Shown: positions 42,256 through 50,845 of the stretch, in pieces
How positions within the stretch are numbered: the first letter of the stretch is position 1
Layout: every line of letters starts with the position of its first letter
Origin: Streptomyces sp. NRRL B-1347
Lineage (GTDB): Bacteria > Actinomycetota > Actinomycetes > Streptomycetales > Streptomycetaceae
Direction of reading: 5' to 3'
Assembly (NCBI RefSeq): GCF_000720325.1
Contig: NZ_JOJM01000031.1
Span: 62,001-126,000, forward strand
Length of the DNA stretch: 64,000 bases
Translations under genes and position numbers: made by a program
Notes under the pieces: generated by a model
Told to the model about the DNA's origin: nothing
Databases searched by the model: none
The model's input: only the letters and a program-made list of their open reading frames with translations

Positions 42256-43115
42256 ACGCGCACGACTCCACTCCGACGCGCCCGCGCCTGCTCGGCCGGG
42301 CCACGGTCAACGCCGTCGTCGCGCTCTTCGTCCTCTACACGCTGCTTCCGGTCCTCTGGCTGGTGCTCGCCGCGACGAAGACCCGCGACGCCCTGTTCAG
42401 CAGCAGCCTGCTGTCCTTCGGCGACTTCTCCCTGGTCCAGAACGTCAAGGACGTGTTCGCCATGGACGGCGGCCTGTACGGCCGCTGGTACGGCAACAGC
42501 CTGCTCTACGCCGTCCTGGGCGCGGCCCTCGGCGCGCTGATCAGCGTCGCCTGCGGCTACGCCTTCGACAAGTACCGCTTCCGGCACAAGGAGAAGCTGT
42601 TCGGCCTGGTGCTCGCCGCGGTCATGGTGCCCCAGACGGTCCTCGCCCTTCCGCTGTACCTGCTGGCCTCCGAAGCCGGTCTGGTGAACACCTTCTGGGC
42701 GGTCTTCGTCCCGGTCCTCTTCAACCCCTTCGGCGTCTACCTGGGCCGGATCTTCAGCCAGGGCTACGTGCCCGACGAGGTCCTGGAGGCCGCCCGCGTC
42801 GACGGCGCGGGCGAGCTCACGACGTACGTCCGCGTCTCCCTGCGCATGCTCGGCCCCGGTCTGATCACGGTGTTCCTCTTCCAGCTCACCGCGATCTGGA
42901 ACAACTTCTTCCTGCCGATGGTGATGCTGTCGGACCAGGACCTGTACCCGGTGAGCCTCGGCCTGTACCAGTGGAACAGCCAGGCGACGGTCTCGCCCGA
43001 GTACTACCCGGTGGTCATCACCGGCTCGCTGCTCGCGGTCGTCCCGCTGATACTCGCCTTCGTCCTCCTGCAGCGGTTCTGGCGCTCGGGCCTCACGGCG
43101 GGAGCGGTCAAGTGA
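42252..43115 (+). CDS. Sugar ABC transporter permease 2 (MalG-type)
   Basis: 287 aa with six spans. The EAA motif is EAARVDGAGELTTYVRVSLRM. The C-terminal RFWRSGLTAGAVK matches the usual MalG-type ending in which a final Gly/Ala-rich segment follows RF. ATG overlaps the previous stop by 4 nt; its own stop overlaps the next GTG, so the whole operon is translationally coupled. Confidence 0.93.
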   Translation: MNAHDSTPTRPRLLGRATVNAVVALFVLYTLLPVLWLVLAATKTRDALFSSSLLSFGDFSLVQNVKDVFAMDGGLYGRWYGNSLLYAVLGAALGALISVACGYAFDKYRFRHKEKLFGLVLAAVMVPQTVLALPLYLLASEAGLVNTFWAVFVPVLFNPFGVYLGRIFSQGYVPDEVLEAARVDGAGELTTYVRVSLRMLGPGLITVFLFQLTAIWNNFFLPMVMLSDQDLYPVSLGLYQWNSQATVSPEYYPVVITGSLLAVVPLILAFVLLQRFWRSGLTAGAVK

Positions 43116-44119
43116 CCCCGCCCCGCGCCGCGCTCGCCATGTCGCCGCGGGCCGCGGCAGCCGTCTTCGCGCCGCGCTCGCTCGCCGCGCTCGCCGAGGT
43201 GTGCGACCTGGCGCCGCCGCCCGCGCTCGACGACCTGACGACCGGCCGCGCCAAGGAAGTGCTCGCCGACGTCGAGGTCCTCGTGACGGGCTGGGGCTGC
43301 CCGCCGCTCGACGTCGGCGTGCTCGCGGCGGCGCCCCGCCTCCGGGCCGTGGTGCACGCGGCAGGATCGGTGCGCGGACACGTCACCGACGCCTGCTGGG
43401 AGCGGGGCATCGCGGTGTCGTCGGCCGCCGCGGCCAACGCGCTCCCCGTCGCCGAGTACACCCTCGCGATGATCCTGCTGCACGGCAAGCACGTCCTGGA
43501 GCGGGCCCGCGACTACCGGCGCGCCCGCGAGCGCGACGACTGGCTGCGCACCCCCCACGAGGTCGGCAACTACCGCCGCACCGTGGGCATCCTCTCCGCC
43601 TCGCTCATCGGCCGCCGGGTCATCGAGCTGCTGCGCCCCTTCGACTTCGAGGTGCTCCTTCACGACCCGTACGTCGGCGCGGCCGAGGCCGCCGCACTCG
43701 GCGCGGAGCGGGTGAGCCTGCCCGGCCTCTTCACGCGCGGCGACCTGGTGAGCGTGCACACGCCGCTGCTGCCCGCGACCCGCGGCCTGGTCGGCCGGGA
43801 CCTGCTCGCCTCCATGCGGCCCGGAGCCACCCTGATCAACACCTCGCGCGGCGCCGTCGTCGACCAGGACGCCCTCACCGACGTGGTGCGCGCGGGCCGG
43901 ATCAGGGCGGTGCTCGACGTGACGGACCCCGAAGTCCTGCCCGCAGGCCACCCGTTGTGGGACTGCCCGAACGCCCTGATCACCCCGCACCTCGCGGGCT
44001 CCCAGGGCAGCGAGTGGCAGCGCCTCGCCGACACGGCCGTCGGCGAGGTGGCCCGCTGGGCCGCGGGCGAGGGCCTCGCCCATCCCGTACGACGCGAAAG
44101 GCTGGCGTACCTGGCATGA
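43112..44119 (+). CDS. D-2-hydroxyacid dehydrogenase family protein
   Basis: 335 aa. The catalytic triad is Arg in NTSRGAVVDQ, Glu in DVTDPEVLP and His in ITPHLAGSQG. The dinucleotide site reads TVGILSASLIGRRV, so two glycines of the usual GxGxxG are changed (GxSASxxG). This variant is frequent in a subfamily found beside sugar ABC systems. It probably oxidises or reduces a sugar-derived 2-hydroxy acid. GTG at 43112 overlaps the permease stop and its own stop overlaps the next ATG. Confidence 0.85.
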   Translation: MTPPRAALAMSPRAAAAVFAPRSLAALAEVCDLAPPPALDDLTTGRAKEVLADVEVLVTGWGCPPLDVGVLAAAPRLRAVVHAAGSVRGHVTDACWERGIAVSSAAAANALPVAEYTLAMILLHGKHVLERARDYRRARERDDWLRTPHEVGNYRRTVGILSASLIGRRVIELLRPFDFEVLLHDPYVGAAEAAALGAERVSLPGLFTRGDLVSVHTPLLPATRGLVGRDLLASMRPGATLINTSRGAVVDQDALTDVVRAGRIRAVLDVTDPEVLPAGHPLWDCPNALITPHLAGSQGSEWQRLADTAVGEVARWAAGEGLAHPVRRERLAYLA

Positions 44120-46039
44120 CCCTCCCCTTCGAGCTGCCCGCGGCGGACCGGGACCTGAGCCCGCACACCGGATACACCCGCGCGCACTGGGAAGCCGTCG
44201 CCGACGGCCTGCTCGGCGCCGCGTGGCGCTGGTCCACCCCCGGGTGCGCCCTGCTCGACCTGCCCGGCCGCCCCTCCGCGTCCGGGGTCCGCTCGGACGG
44301 GCTCGAAGGCTACGCCCGTACGTTCCTCGCGGCGGGCTTCCGCGTCGCGGGCGCGGGCGGCGCCGACCCGCACGGCTGGCTGGAGCGGTACGCGCGCGGC
44401 CTCGCGGCGGGCACCCGCGCGCCCGGCCGCGACGACACCGAGTCGTGGCCGCTGATCCTCGACCACCACGTACAGGGCCAGCCGATGGTCGAGTCGGCGT
44501 CCGTCGCGCTCGGCCTCGCGCTGACCCGGCCGTGGCTGTGGGACCGCCTCGACGACGCCGTGCGGGACCGCGCGGAGAGCTGGCTGCGCGGCGCGCTCAC
44601 CCACGTCCCCGCACCCAACAACTGGTACCTGTTCCCCTTCATGGTGGCGTCCTTCCTGGAGTCCGTCGGCCGCGGCGACGCGGCGACGGCACGCGCCATG
44701 GAGCGCGCGCTCGCCCTCCTGGACACCTGGTACCGGGGCGACGGCTGGTACGCCGACGGCGACGGGCGGGCCTTCGACCACTACAACGGCTGGGCCCTGC
44801 ACCTGTATCCGCTGCTGCACGCGCACCTCACGGGCGACGCGGCCCTCGCGGCCCGGCTCGGGCCGCGGCTGCGCGCCCACCTGGAGGGCTACGCGCTGTT
44901 CTTCGGCGGGGACGGCGCGCCGGTCCACTTCGGGCGCTCGCTCACCTACCGCTTCGCGGCCACCGCGGCCGTCGGCGCAGGAGCGGTCACCGGCCACACC
45001 CCGCTGCCGCCCGGCGCCTCGCGCCGCATCGCCAGCGGGGCTCTGCGCCACTTCCTCGACCGCGGCGCGCTCACCGCCGACGGGCTGCTGAGCCTCGGCT
45101 GGCACGGGCCGCACGCCGCCACGCTCCAGTCCTACTCGGGCCCGGCGTCCCCCTACTGGGCGGCGAAGGCCTTCGTGGCGCTGCTGGCCCCCGCGACCGA
45201 CCCGCTGTGGACGGCGGTGGGAGTCCGCGCCGAGCGAGACGGGGGACCGGGTGCTCGCGCTGCCCGCGCCCGGCCTTCTCGTCCAGGCGACCCAGGCGGA
45301 CGGGATCGTACGGCTTCACAACCACGGCAGCGACCACGTCCGGCCGCACGAGGGCGAGTCCGCCGCCCAGGACGACCCGCACTACGGACGGCTCGCCTAC
45401 TCCACGCACACCGGCCCCACCTCGCTCGCCAACGCCGCGGACAACCACCTGGCGGTGGTGGTCGAAGGCGTCGCGAGCGTCCGGCGCCGCATCCGCCCCC
45501 TCGGCGCGGGGCACGGCGACGGCTGGGGCTGGGCCGCCTCCTGGCACCGGCCGGTGTTCGGCTCCGGGCCGCCGATGGTGCCGGGACTGCGCGTCGAGAG
45601 CGTCACCGTCGCGCGCGGCCCCTACGAGCTGCGGGTCCACCGCGTCGTGGGCGCCCCGCCCGGCGCGCGGGTGACCCTCACCGGCTGGGCCACGCGGGCG
45701 CTCCGCTCGGAGCTCGTCGGCCTGTACGGCTGGGACCAGCCGGACGAGGTGCGGGCCCCCGAGGGCACGGCGTACGAACCGTGGGTGCGGCTGCCCCGGC
45801 TCTCGGCCGCAGCCGAGGGCACCGGGGTGTACGTGGCGCTGGCCGCACTGGGGGCGGCCGGGCCGGGCGCGCCGCTCGCCGGAGCGGTCCGCGAGGCCGT
45901 CCTGTCCGCGGACGAGGTGCTGGTGCGCTGGACGGACGGCTCGCGGACCACGGTCGGCTTCGAGCCACCGCGGGTCCGCCACGGTGGGGGTGCGGGCGAT
46001 CGGCCTTCGGCCTCGTCCTCAAGCGCCGGACGGGCTTGA
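44116..46039 (+). pseudogene. DUF2264 protein, interrupted by a +1 frameshift
   Basis: The first frame (44116 to about 45220) gives the DUF2264 helical barrel: FPFMVASFLES, FDHYNGWALHLYPLLHAHL, GRSLTYRFAATAAVGAG and SPYWAAKAFVALL. At GGG 45219-45221 the frame is lost. Removing one G restores a continuous protein that reads on through LALPAPGLLVQATQADGIVRLHNHGSDH to 46039, about 640 aa in all. Family members occur with polysaccharide or uronate degradation and are probable glycan-active enzymes. The gene closes the sugar operon, coupled by ATGA to the dehydrogenase. Either a sequencing error in a G-run or a recent inactivation; the rest of the second half is undamaged, which favours error. Confidence 0.85.
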
Positions 46040-46168
46040 TGATCGCGCTGCGCGCTCGTCCTCAAGCGCCGGACGGGCTTGATCCTTGTGCTGCGCGTTC
46101 GTCTTCAAGTGCCGGGCGGGCTTGATGGTTGTGCTGCGCGTTCGTCTTCAAGTGCCGGGCGGGCTTGA
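46019..46168. repeat. Four-copy 43-bp tandem array of a Streptomyces palindromic element
   Basis: Copies of a 21-bp palindrome (arms TCAAGC and GCTTGA, centre GCCGGACGG or variants) start at 46019, 46062, 46105 and 46148, exactly 43 bp apart, joined by CTGCGCG-type spacers. The first two have TCAAGCGCC, the last two TCAAGTGCC. The array lies between two convergent genes and codes the SSSSAGRA tail of the DUF2264 frame. This short palindrome is common downstream of Streptomyces genes and may act as a bidirectional terminator. Confidence 0.9.
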
Positions 46169-46190
46169 TGGTTGCGCTGACGGCTCGGCC

Positions 46191-47072
46191 TCAGGTGGTG
46201 GCGAGTACCTCGCGCAGCTTGGCCGCGAAGGGTTCCGGTTCGCCGTGCTGGCCGTACTCGCCGCCCAGGAAGCCCCCGTGATGGCTGGGGAAGACCTCGG
46301 GCGAGAGGCCGAGGCGTTCGGCGACCGCGACGCCCGCGCGGGCCGCCAGCTCGCCCTCCGACTCCGTGCCCACCGCGACGACGATCCGCGTCGGCGCGGC
46401 GGCCAGGGCGTCGAAGTCGGGCCGGTAGCCGCAGCAGCCGCGGAGGTTCTGCCCGAGCAGCGCGTCGTCGCGGGAGCCGTCGTCCTCGGCCGGAAGGCCG
46501 AAGGCGACCGGGTCGGGCGCCGGCGCGTCCGCGTAACCGTCCGGCAGCGGGCCCTTCTGCATCGTCAGCGCGATGAACTTGGCCATCGCGGGCCCCATGC
46601 CGTCGCGCCGGTACGTCCGGTGGATGTCCTCGACGGCCGCCCACGCCTGCTCGTGGTCCGGCACGGTCCGCACCGCGGGCGGCTCGTGCGCGACGAGCGT
46701 GCGCACCAGGCCGGGGTGGCGCGCGACGAGCGCGAGGCCGTTCACCGCCCCGCCGCTGCTGGCGAACACGTCCACCGCCCCGACGCCGAGCGCCTCGATC
46801 AGCTGCCGCAGGTCATCGGCGTGCACCTCCGGCGTCAACTCGCCCTTGCCGTCGGTCCGGACGCTGCGCCCGGTGCCGCGCGGGTCGTAGGTGACGACGA
46901 CCCGGTCGGTGAAGTGCGAGGCGAGCGTCGTGAATCCGACGGCGTCCATCGGCGAACCGATCAGCAGCAGCACGGGGTGGTCCGCGCCCGCGGTCCCCGC
47001 CTCGCCCCGGACGTCGTACGTGAGCGTGGCACCGGACGTGTCCAGGGTGTGGGTGTCGAGCTTCGTGGTCAT
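46191..47072 (-). CDS. Alpha/beta hydrolase
   Basis: 293 aa. The nucleophile elbow is FASSGGAVNG, the oxyanion region is LLLIGSPMDAVGF, and TYDPRGTGRS is the usual strand before the elbow. The His is probably in SHHGGF. Similar Streptomyces proteins hydrolyse esters or epoxides, but the substrate is not predictable. ATG 47072 is chosen because GAGGAG lies 5 nt upstream. It converges on the DUF2264 gene across the repeat array and has its own promoter region. Confidence 0.85.
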   Translation of the reverse strand: MTTKLDTHTLDTSGATLTYDVRGEAGTAGADHPVLLLIGSPMDAVGFTTLASHFTDRVVVTYDPRGTGRSVRTDGKGELTPEVHADDLRQLIEALGVGAVDVFASSGGAVNGLALVARHPGLVRTLVAHEPPAVRTVPDHEQAWAAVEDIHRTYRRDGMGPAMAKFIALTMQKGPLPDGYADAPAPDPVAFGLPAEDDGSRDDALLGQNLRGCCGYRPDFDALAAAPTRIVVAVGTESEGELAARAGVAVAERLGLSPEVFPSHHGGFLGGEYGQHGEPEPFAAKLREVLATT

Positions 47073-47563
47073 GGTGTCTCCTCGGGTCTCTTCGGCCGGC
47101 GCGGCCGTTCTCACCCATCAGACCGCCGGGCCCGGCGAAACTCATCGCGGACGGCGCGGAGACTCGGCGCGACCGGGGGAGCGGCCGGGCGGCCACCGGG
47201 CCGCCGACGTGCTCCCGCATGACGCGATGCATGCGCCGGAACGCCGCCGCGTCGATGAAAGCGGGGCACGTGTCACCCCCAACAGCGCTGTTTGTCGCCG
47301 GATTTCCGGAAAGCTGAACGAGCTGAAACAGCCAGGGTGTGGAAATCCCGTCGGTGCGTCATTGACGTGCTGGCCGCCGCGGGCCGGGGCTGCCTAGGAT
47401 CGCCGACGCGGGCCCAGTGGCGCGGCACGCGCACCGCGTGCCGCGCCGGGCGTCATCGGGGAATGGCGACGCCACACATATGCGCGACCGGTATGCGCGA
47501 CCGGCCTGCGCAGGGGAATTCACCGGCCTGCACAGGGGAATTCAGGAAACTCTGGAGAGTGGA
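47073..47563. promoter_or_regulatory. Intergenic region with possible promoter, leader ORF and two sets of tandem repeats
   Basis: About 490 nt separate the hydrolase and the BacA-like gene. A TAGGAT -10 candidate lies at 47395 with TTGACG at 47362, but the 27-nt gap is too long for one promoter. Then 13-nt units TATGCGCGACCGG repeat perfectly at 47479 and 47492, and 22-nt units starting CCGGCCTGC repeat at 47501 and 47523 with one mismatch. A 34-codon ORF (47463-47567, MATPHICATG start) spans the repeats and overlaps the BacA-like start by ATGA. Confidence 0.5.
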
Positions 47564-48145
47564 ATGATGACGGGGGAACAAACATGCGTCGACACGCTTT
47601 CGGCAGCGTCGACAGGCGACATTCGCTATCTGCACACCCTCGGCCCGACCGGCACCAATCTGGAGTCGGCGGCCCATCTCTGGTTCCAGCGGCGCGGACT
47701 TGAGGACGAGGGCCACGTCGTCCTGCACACGTCCCTGGAGGACGCCATGGCGAGCGTGCCGAGGACCGGCGCCCACGCCCTGGTGGCCTGCGCGGTCTAT
47801 CCCGAGCTGCACACGCTCGTCTTCGGCAACCTCCTCACCTGCCGCATGGTCGACTGCTTCCTGTGGCCCACCTACGAAATGGTGCTCGCCGCCGCGCCCG
47901 GCACGCCCGGGGAGCCGCGCACCGTGGCCACCCACCCCGCCCCGGCCGGGCTCGTGGCGCCCACCAGCGCACGGCAGTTGGTGACCAGCAACGCGCAGGC
48001 GGCCATCGACTGCGCCGACGGCAAGGCCGAGGGCTGCGTCACCACCGTCGTCGCGGCACGGGCCCAGGGCCTGCGGATCGTCCGCAGCTTCGGCGAGGTC
48101 CCGATGGTCTACACCGTCCACCAGATGCGGGAGACCGCCCGGTGA
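47564..48145 (+). CDS. BacA-like prephenate decarboxylase family protein
   Basis: 193 aa, a lone prephenate dehydratase-type domain with no ACT domain. It lacks the TRF catalytic motif of true dehydratases; the equivalent C-terminal segment is RSFGEVPMVYTVHQM. It lines up with what I remember of Bacillus BacA: TLGPTGTNLESAA versus TLGPEGTSSEYAA, THPAPAGLV versus SHPSPINLI, and GLRIVRSFGEVPM versus GLQFVKTFKSIPM. BacA decarboxylates prephenate without aromatising it. Two ATGs (47564, 47567) follow GGAGAG. It heads a six-gene coupled operon and its stop overlaps the next GTG. A regulatory or ligand-binding relative of dehydratase is the main alternative. Confidence 0.78.
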   Translation: MMTGEQTCVDTLSAASTGDIRYLHTLGPTGTNLESAAHLWFQRRGLEDEGHVVLHTSLEDAMASVPRTGAHALVACAVYPELHTLVFGNLLTCRMVDCFLWPTYEMVLAAAPGTPGEPRTVATHPAPAGLVAPTSARQLVTSNAQAAIDCADGKAEGCVTTVVAARAQGLRIVRSFGEVPMVYTVHQMRETAR

Positions 48146-49440
48146 GCGGCACGGCAGGCGGCGTCCTCGGCCCGGCGAGCGGCACCCACCGCCTCCACGA
48201 CGACCTGCTCGACGAGGCCGAGCGGCTCGGCCGAGGCCTCCTGCCGCGCGTCAACGCCTTCCGCGGCCGCCAGCGCGACGACGGCACCGTGCCCGCCCCG
48301 GACGACGCCGACCGCCGCGCCCTGCTCGCCGTCAAGGACGAGGCCACCCGCTGGTTCGCCGGGCACGGCAGGGCCGCGCAGGCCGACGCGCTGGCCGCCG
48401 ACGTCGAGGGCTGGCTGGCCGCGGGACTCGACACGCCGCCGCACTTCGCCCGCAGCCGCGACGCGCTGACCGCCCCGGCCGACGGCGACTGGGCGGCGTT
48501 CCTCGCCCCCGTCCAGACCACCAACAGCGTGCCGCCCGTCGGCAAGCGCCTGGAGTTCTTCCTCGTCCGCCGCAAAGAGCCCGACGCGCTGCCCGCCCTC
48601 GCCGAGCACTATCCGCATCCGAAGAACAACTGCCAGGCCACCGTCCTCATCGCGGGCAGCGACGGACTGGCCGACGGCAACTGCATCGTCTTCTTCCCGG
48701 AGAACGTCGCCGCCCACGACAAGGTCGCCGAACAGGCCTACGCGATCTTCTTCTTCAGCAAATTCCGCCGGATCCACGAAACGTACGCGGTGCCGTCCGC
48801 GCGCGCCGTCCTCACCCCCGGGTCCGTGCCCCGCGCCTCCACCGGAATGGACCCGGAAGTCTGCTACCAGGCCCGCGCCGTCTGGGGATATCTGCACGAC
48901 TACTTCCACCACCAGGGGCGGTGGCCGCTCGACCGGCACATCAAGCTCAAGATGAACTGGTTCATCGGCCTCCTGGAGGAGCTGAAGGTCGACGCCAGGA
49001 CCGCGCTCGCCTGCCACCTCGACCCCGCGGTGCCGTACGCCGACGAGCAGATCGCCATGATCCTCCTGGAGCGGATGTTCCGGTACCCGCTGGACGCCCA
49101 CGCCGTGCGCAACTTCGACGCGGGCACCGGCGTGTTCCTCTACTCCTGGCTGCGCGAGCGCCGCGCCCTCGCCACCGACCGGGCCGGGCTGCTGCGCCTC
49201 GACCCCGACCGGGTGATCGACGGGCTGCGGGAGTTGGTCGCCGCCATCGAGGGTATGGAAGCGGCCGTCAGCACTCCCGCGGAGTACCGCGCGGCCGCCA
49301 AGGCGCTCGTACGGACCCAGCTGCGCGAGGGCGCCGAGGGCGACCGGTACGCCTTCACCGACGACCAGCGGGCGCTCGTCCGGGCGCGGGAGCGGCTCGC
49401 CGCGATGCCGCCGCTGAGCTTCGCACCGGCCGAGCTGTGA
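48142..49440 (+). CDS. DUF6421 family protein
   Basis: 432 aa of unknown function. It is soluble with no signal peptide. The central and C-terminal parts are helical and carry a dense set of possible metal ligands: HDYFHH at 252-257, Glu279-Glu280, His292, Glu310 and His320, spaced as in helical-bundle metalloenzymes. N-terminal landmarks are TTNSVPPVGKRLEFF and NNCQATVLI. GTG overlaps the BacA-like stop. Position second in an operon with a BacA-like protein, a SnoaL-like protein and an aminotransferase suggests a biosynthetic enzyme acting on the prephenate-derived intermediate. The metal idea is inference. Confidence 0.75.
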   Translation: MSGTAGGVLGPASGTHRLHDDLLDEAERLGRGLLPRVNAFRGRQRDDGTVPAPDDADRRALLAVKDEATRWFAGHGRAAQADALAADVEGWLAAGLDTPPHFARSRDALTAPADGDWAAFLAPVQTTNSVPPVGKRLEFFLVRRKEPDALPALAEHYPHPKNNCQATVLIAGSDGLADGNCIVFFPENVAAHDKVAEQAYAIFFFSKFRRIHETYAVPSARAVLTPGSVPRASTGMDPEVCYQARAVWGYLHDYFHHQGRWPLDRHIKLKMNWFIGLLEELKVDARTALACHLDPAVPYADEQIAMILLERMFRYPLDAHAVRNFDAGTGVFLYSWLRERRALATDRAGLLRLDPDRVIDGLRELVAAIEGMEAAVSTPAEYRAAAKALVRTQLREGAEGDRYAFTDDQRALVRARERLAAMPPLSFAPAEL

Positions 49441-49475
49441 ACGGGACGAGCCGAGCCACGAAAGGGCGTACAGCC

Positions 49476-49910
49476 ATGGGGAACCTGGACCGGGCCGCGA
49501 TGGAGGCCGCGGTGCGGCAGTACTTCGAGGCGTGCAACAAGGTCGACCGCGACCTGTTCGCCGCGTGCGTGTCCGAAGACGTCGTGCACTACCTGGCCCA
49601 CGGCATGTCCGGGCCCGTGCACGGCATCGACCCGATCGTCCGGCGCTGGGGCGCCGACGTGCGGGCCAACGACTCCCACTGGGCCGTCGACGCCGTCTAC
49701 ACCGACGAGCACACCCGCACCGCCGTCTGCGAGTGGACCGCCTTCAAACCCCGCCTCGGCAAGGTCCTGCGCGGCGCGGAGGTCTACCGCTTCGACGACG
49801 CGGGCCTGATCGACGAGGTCCGCATCTACTACGCCTCCCAGCGCGACGACACCCGCGCCGCGAACGAACTGGAAGGGTTCCCCTACGCCGACCGGGGGTT
49901 CGCCACATGA
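49476..49910 (+). CDS. SnoaL/NTF2-like protein
   Basis: 144 aa cone-shaped NTF2-like fold: helices RAAMEAAVRQYFEACNKVD, then SEDVVHYL, GIDPIVRRWGADV and a beta-sheet with TAVCEWTAF. Such proteins act as isomerases, cyclases or dehydratases on small ring compounds. His58 and Asp-rich residues may line the pocket. The ATG at 49476 is 35 nt after DUF6421, and the stop overlaps the aminotransferase in ATGA. In a BacA-type pathway a double-bond isomerase is needed after decarboxylation (BacB, a cupin, in Bacillus), so this protein is a candidate for that role. Confidence 0.8.
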   Translation: MGNLDRAAMEAAVRQYFEACNKVDRDLFAACVSEDVVHYLAHGMSGPVHGIDPIVRRWGADVRANDSHWAVDAVYTDEHTRTAVCEWTAFKPRLGKVLRGAEVYRFDDAGLIDEVRIYYASQRDDTRAANELEGFPYADRGFAT

Positions 49911-50845
49911 CCGGCGCCGCCCCGCCCGTGCCCCCGCTCGACGACCGGGACGGCGTCATCTGGGTCGACGGCTCCTTCGTGCCCTGGCGCACGGCCCGCC
50001 TCCACGTCCTCAGCCACGGCCTGCACTACGGCGGCAGCGTCTTCGAGGGCGAACGGGTCTACGAAGGACGGGTCTTCGCGCTCCATGAGCACAGCGCGCG
50101 GCTCGTCGCCTCGGCCCGCCACATGGGCTACGCGCTGCCGTGGACGGCCGACGAGCTCGACGCCGTCACGCGCGACGTCGTCGCCGCTGCGGGCCTCTCC
50201 GACGGCTATGTGCGCCCCGTCGCCTGGCGGGGCGGCGACACCCTGCGCCTGGTGGCACCCGAGAGCCGCGTCCACCTCGCCGTCGCCGCCTGGCCCTGGC
50301 CGCGGATCTTCACCGACGGGCCGCGCGGCATCCGCCTTCGCACCTCGCGCTGGCGGCGCCCCGCGCCCGACACCGCCCCGATCCGCGCCAAGGCGGCCGC
50401 CCTGTACGCCATCGGCGCCCTCGCCGGGCAGGAGGCCGAGGAGGCGGGCTTCGACGACGCGCTGCTCCTGGACCACCGGGGCCGCCTAGCCGAGGCCACG
50501 GGCGCCAACCTCTTCCTGGTGATCGGCGGGGAGCTGCACACCCCGCCGCCCGAGTGCGTCCTGGACGGGATCACCCGGCGCACCGTCATCGGCCTCGCGC
50601 GGGGCCTCGGCCTCCCGGTCGTCGAGCGCCACCTCGCCCCGGCCGAACTCGACCGCGCCACCGAGGTGTTCCTGACCGGCACGGCGTACGAGGTCCAGCC
50701 GGTCACCGGCGTCGACGGCAGGAGCTTCCCGCTCGGTGAGGTCGGCGCGGCCCTCGCGGAGGCGTACGCGCACGCCGTACGGGCCGGGGGCGCGGCCCCG
50801 TCGGGTCATCCGGCCCCGGCGGCCGCGGCGAGCGACACCGGATGA
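49907..50845 (+). CDS. Class IV PLP aminotransferase (branched-chain/IlvE type)
   Basis: 312 aa. Fold type IV with PLP lysine Lys162 (IRAKAAALY), Glu196 in AEATGANLF, and the N-terminal LHYGGSVFEGERVY typical of IlvE. The usual AKxxGNY is AKAAALY here, so substrate choice may differ from the housekeeping enzyme. It would place an amino group on a 2-keto acid made by the upstream genes. The start overlaps the SnoaL gene and the stop overlaps azlC. The last 20 residues are Ala/Pro/Gly-rich. Confidence 0.88.
   Translation: MTGAAPPVPPLDDRDGVIWVDGSFVPWRTARLHVLSHGLHYGGSVFEGERVYEGRVFALHEHSARLVASARHMGYALPWTADELDAVTRDVVAAAGLSDGYVRPVAWRGGDTLRLVAPESRVHLAVAAWPWPRIFTDGPRGIRLRTSRWRRPAPDTAPIRAKAAALYAIGALAGQEAEEAGFDDALLLDHRGRLAEATGANLFLVIGGELHTPPPECVLDGITRRTVIGLARGLGLPVVERHLAPAELDRATEVFLTGTAYEVQPVTGVDGRSFPLGEVGAALAEAYAHAVRAGGAAPSGHPAPAAAASDTG

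Noticed and set aside
46019..46168. CRISPR array (regular 43-bp spacing)
   Set aside because: The spacers are also repeated, only four copies exist, and no cas gene is near. It is a tandem palindrome array.
47501..47544. Standard SARP operator for the AfsR-like regulator
   Set aside because: The repeats end only 10 nt before the ribosome site, leaving no room for a -10 box and transcript start.
47564..48145. Phenylalanine-pathway prephenate dehydratase (PheA)
   Set aside because: It lacks the TRF motif and the ACT domain, and its conserved blocks line up better with BacA.
49907..50845. A second aminodeoxychorismate lyase
   Set aside because: The N-terminal GGSVFEGERVY and overall length fit IlvE-type aminotransferases, and there is no pabAB next to it.
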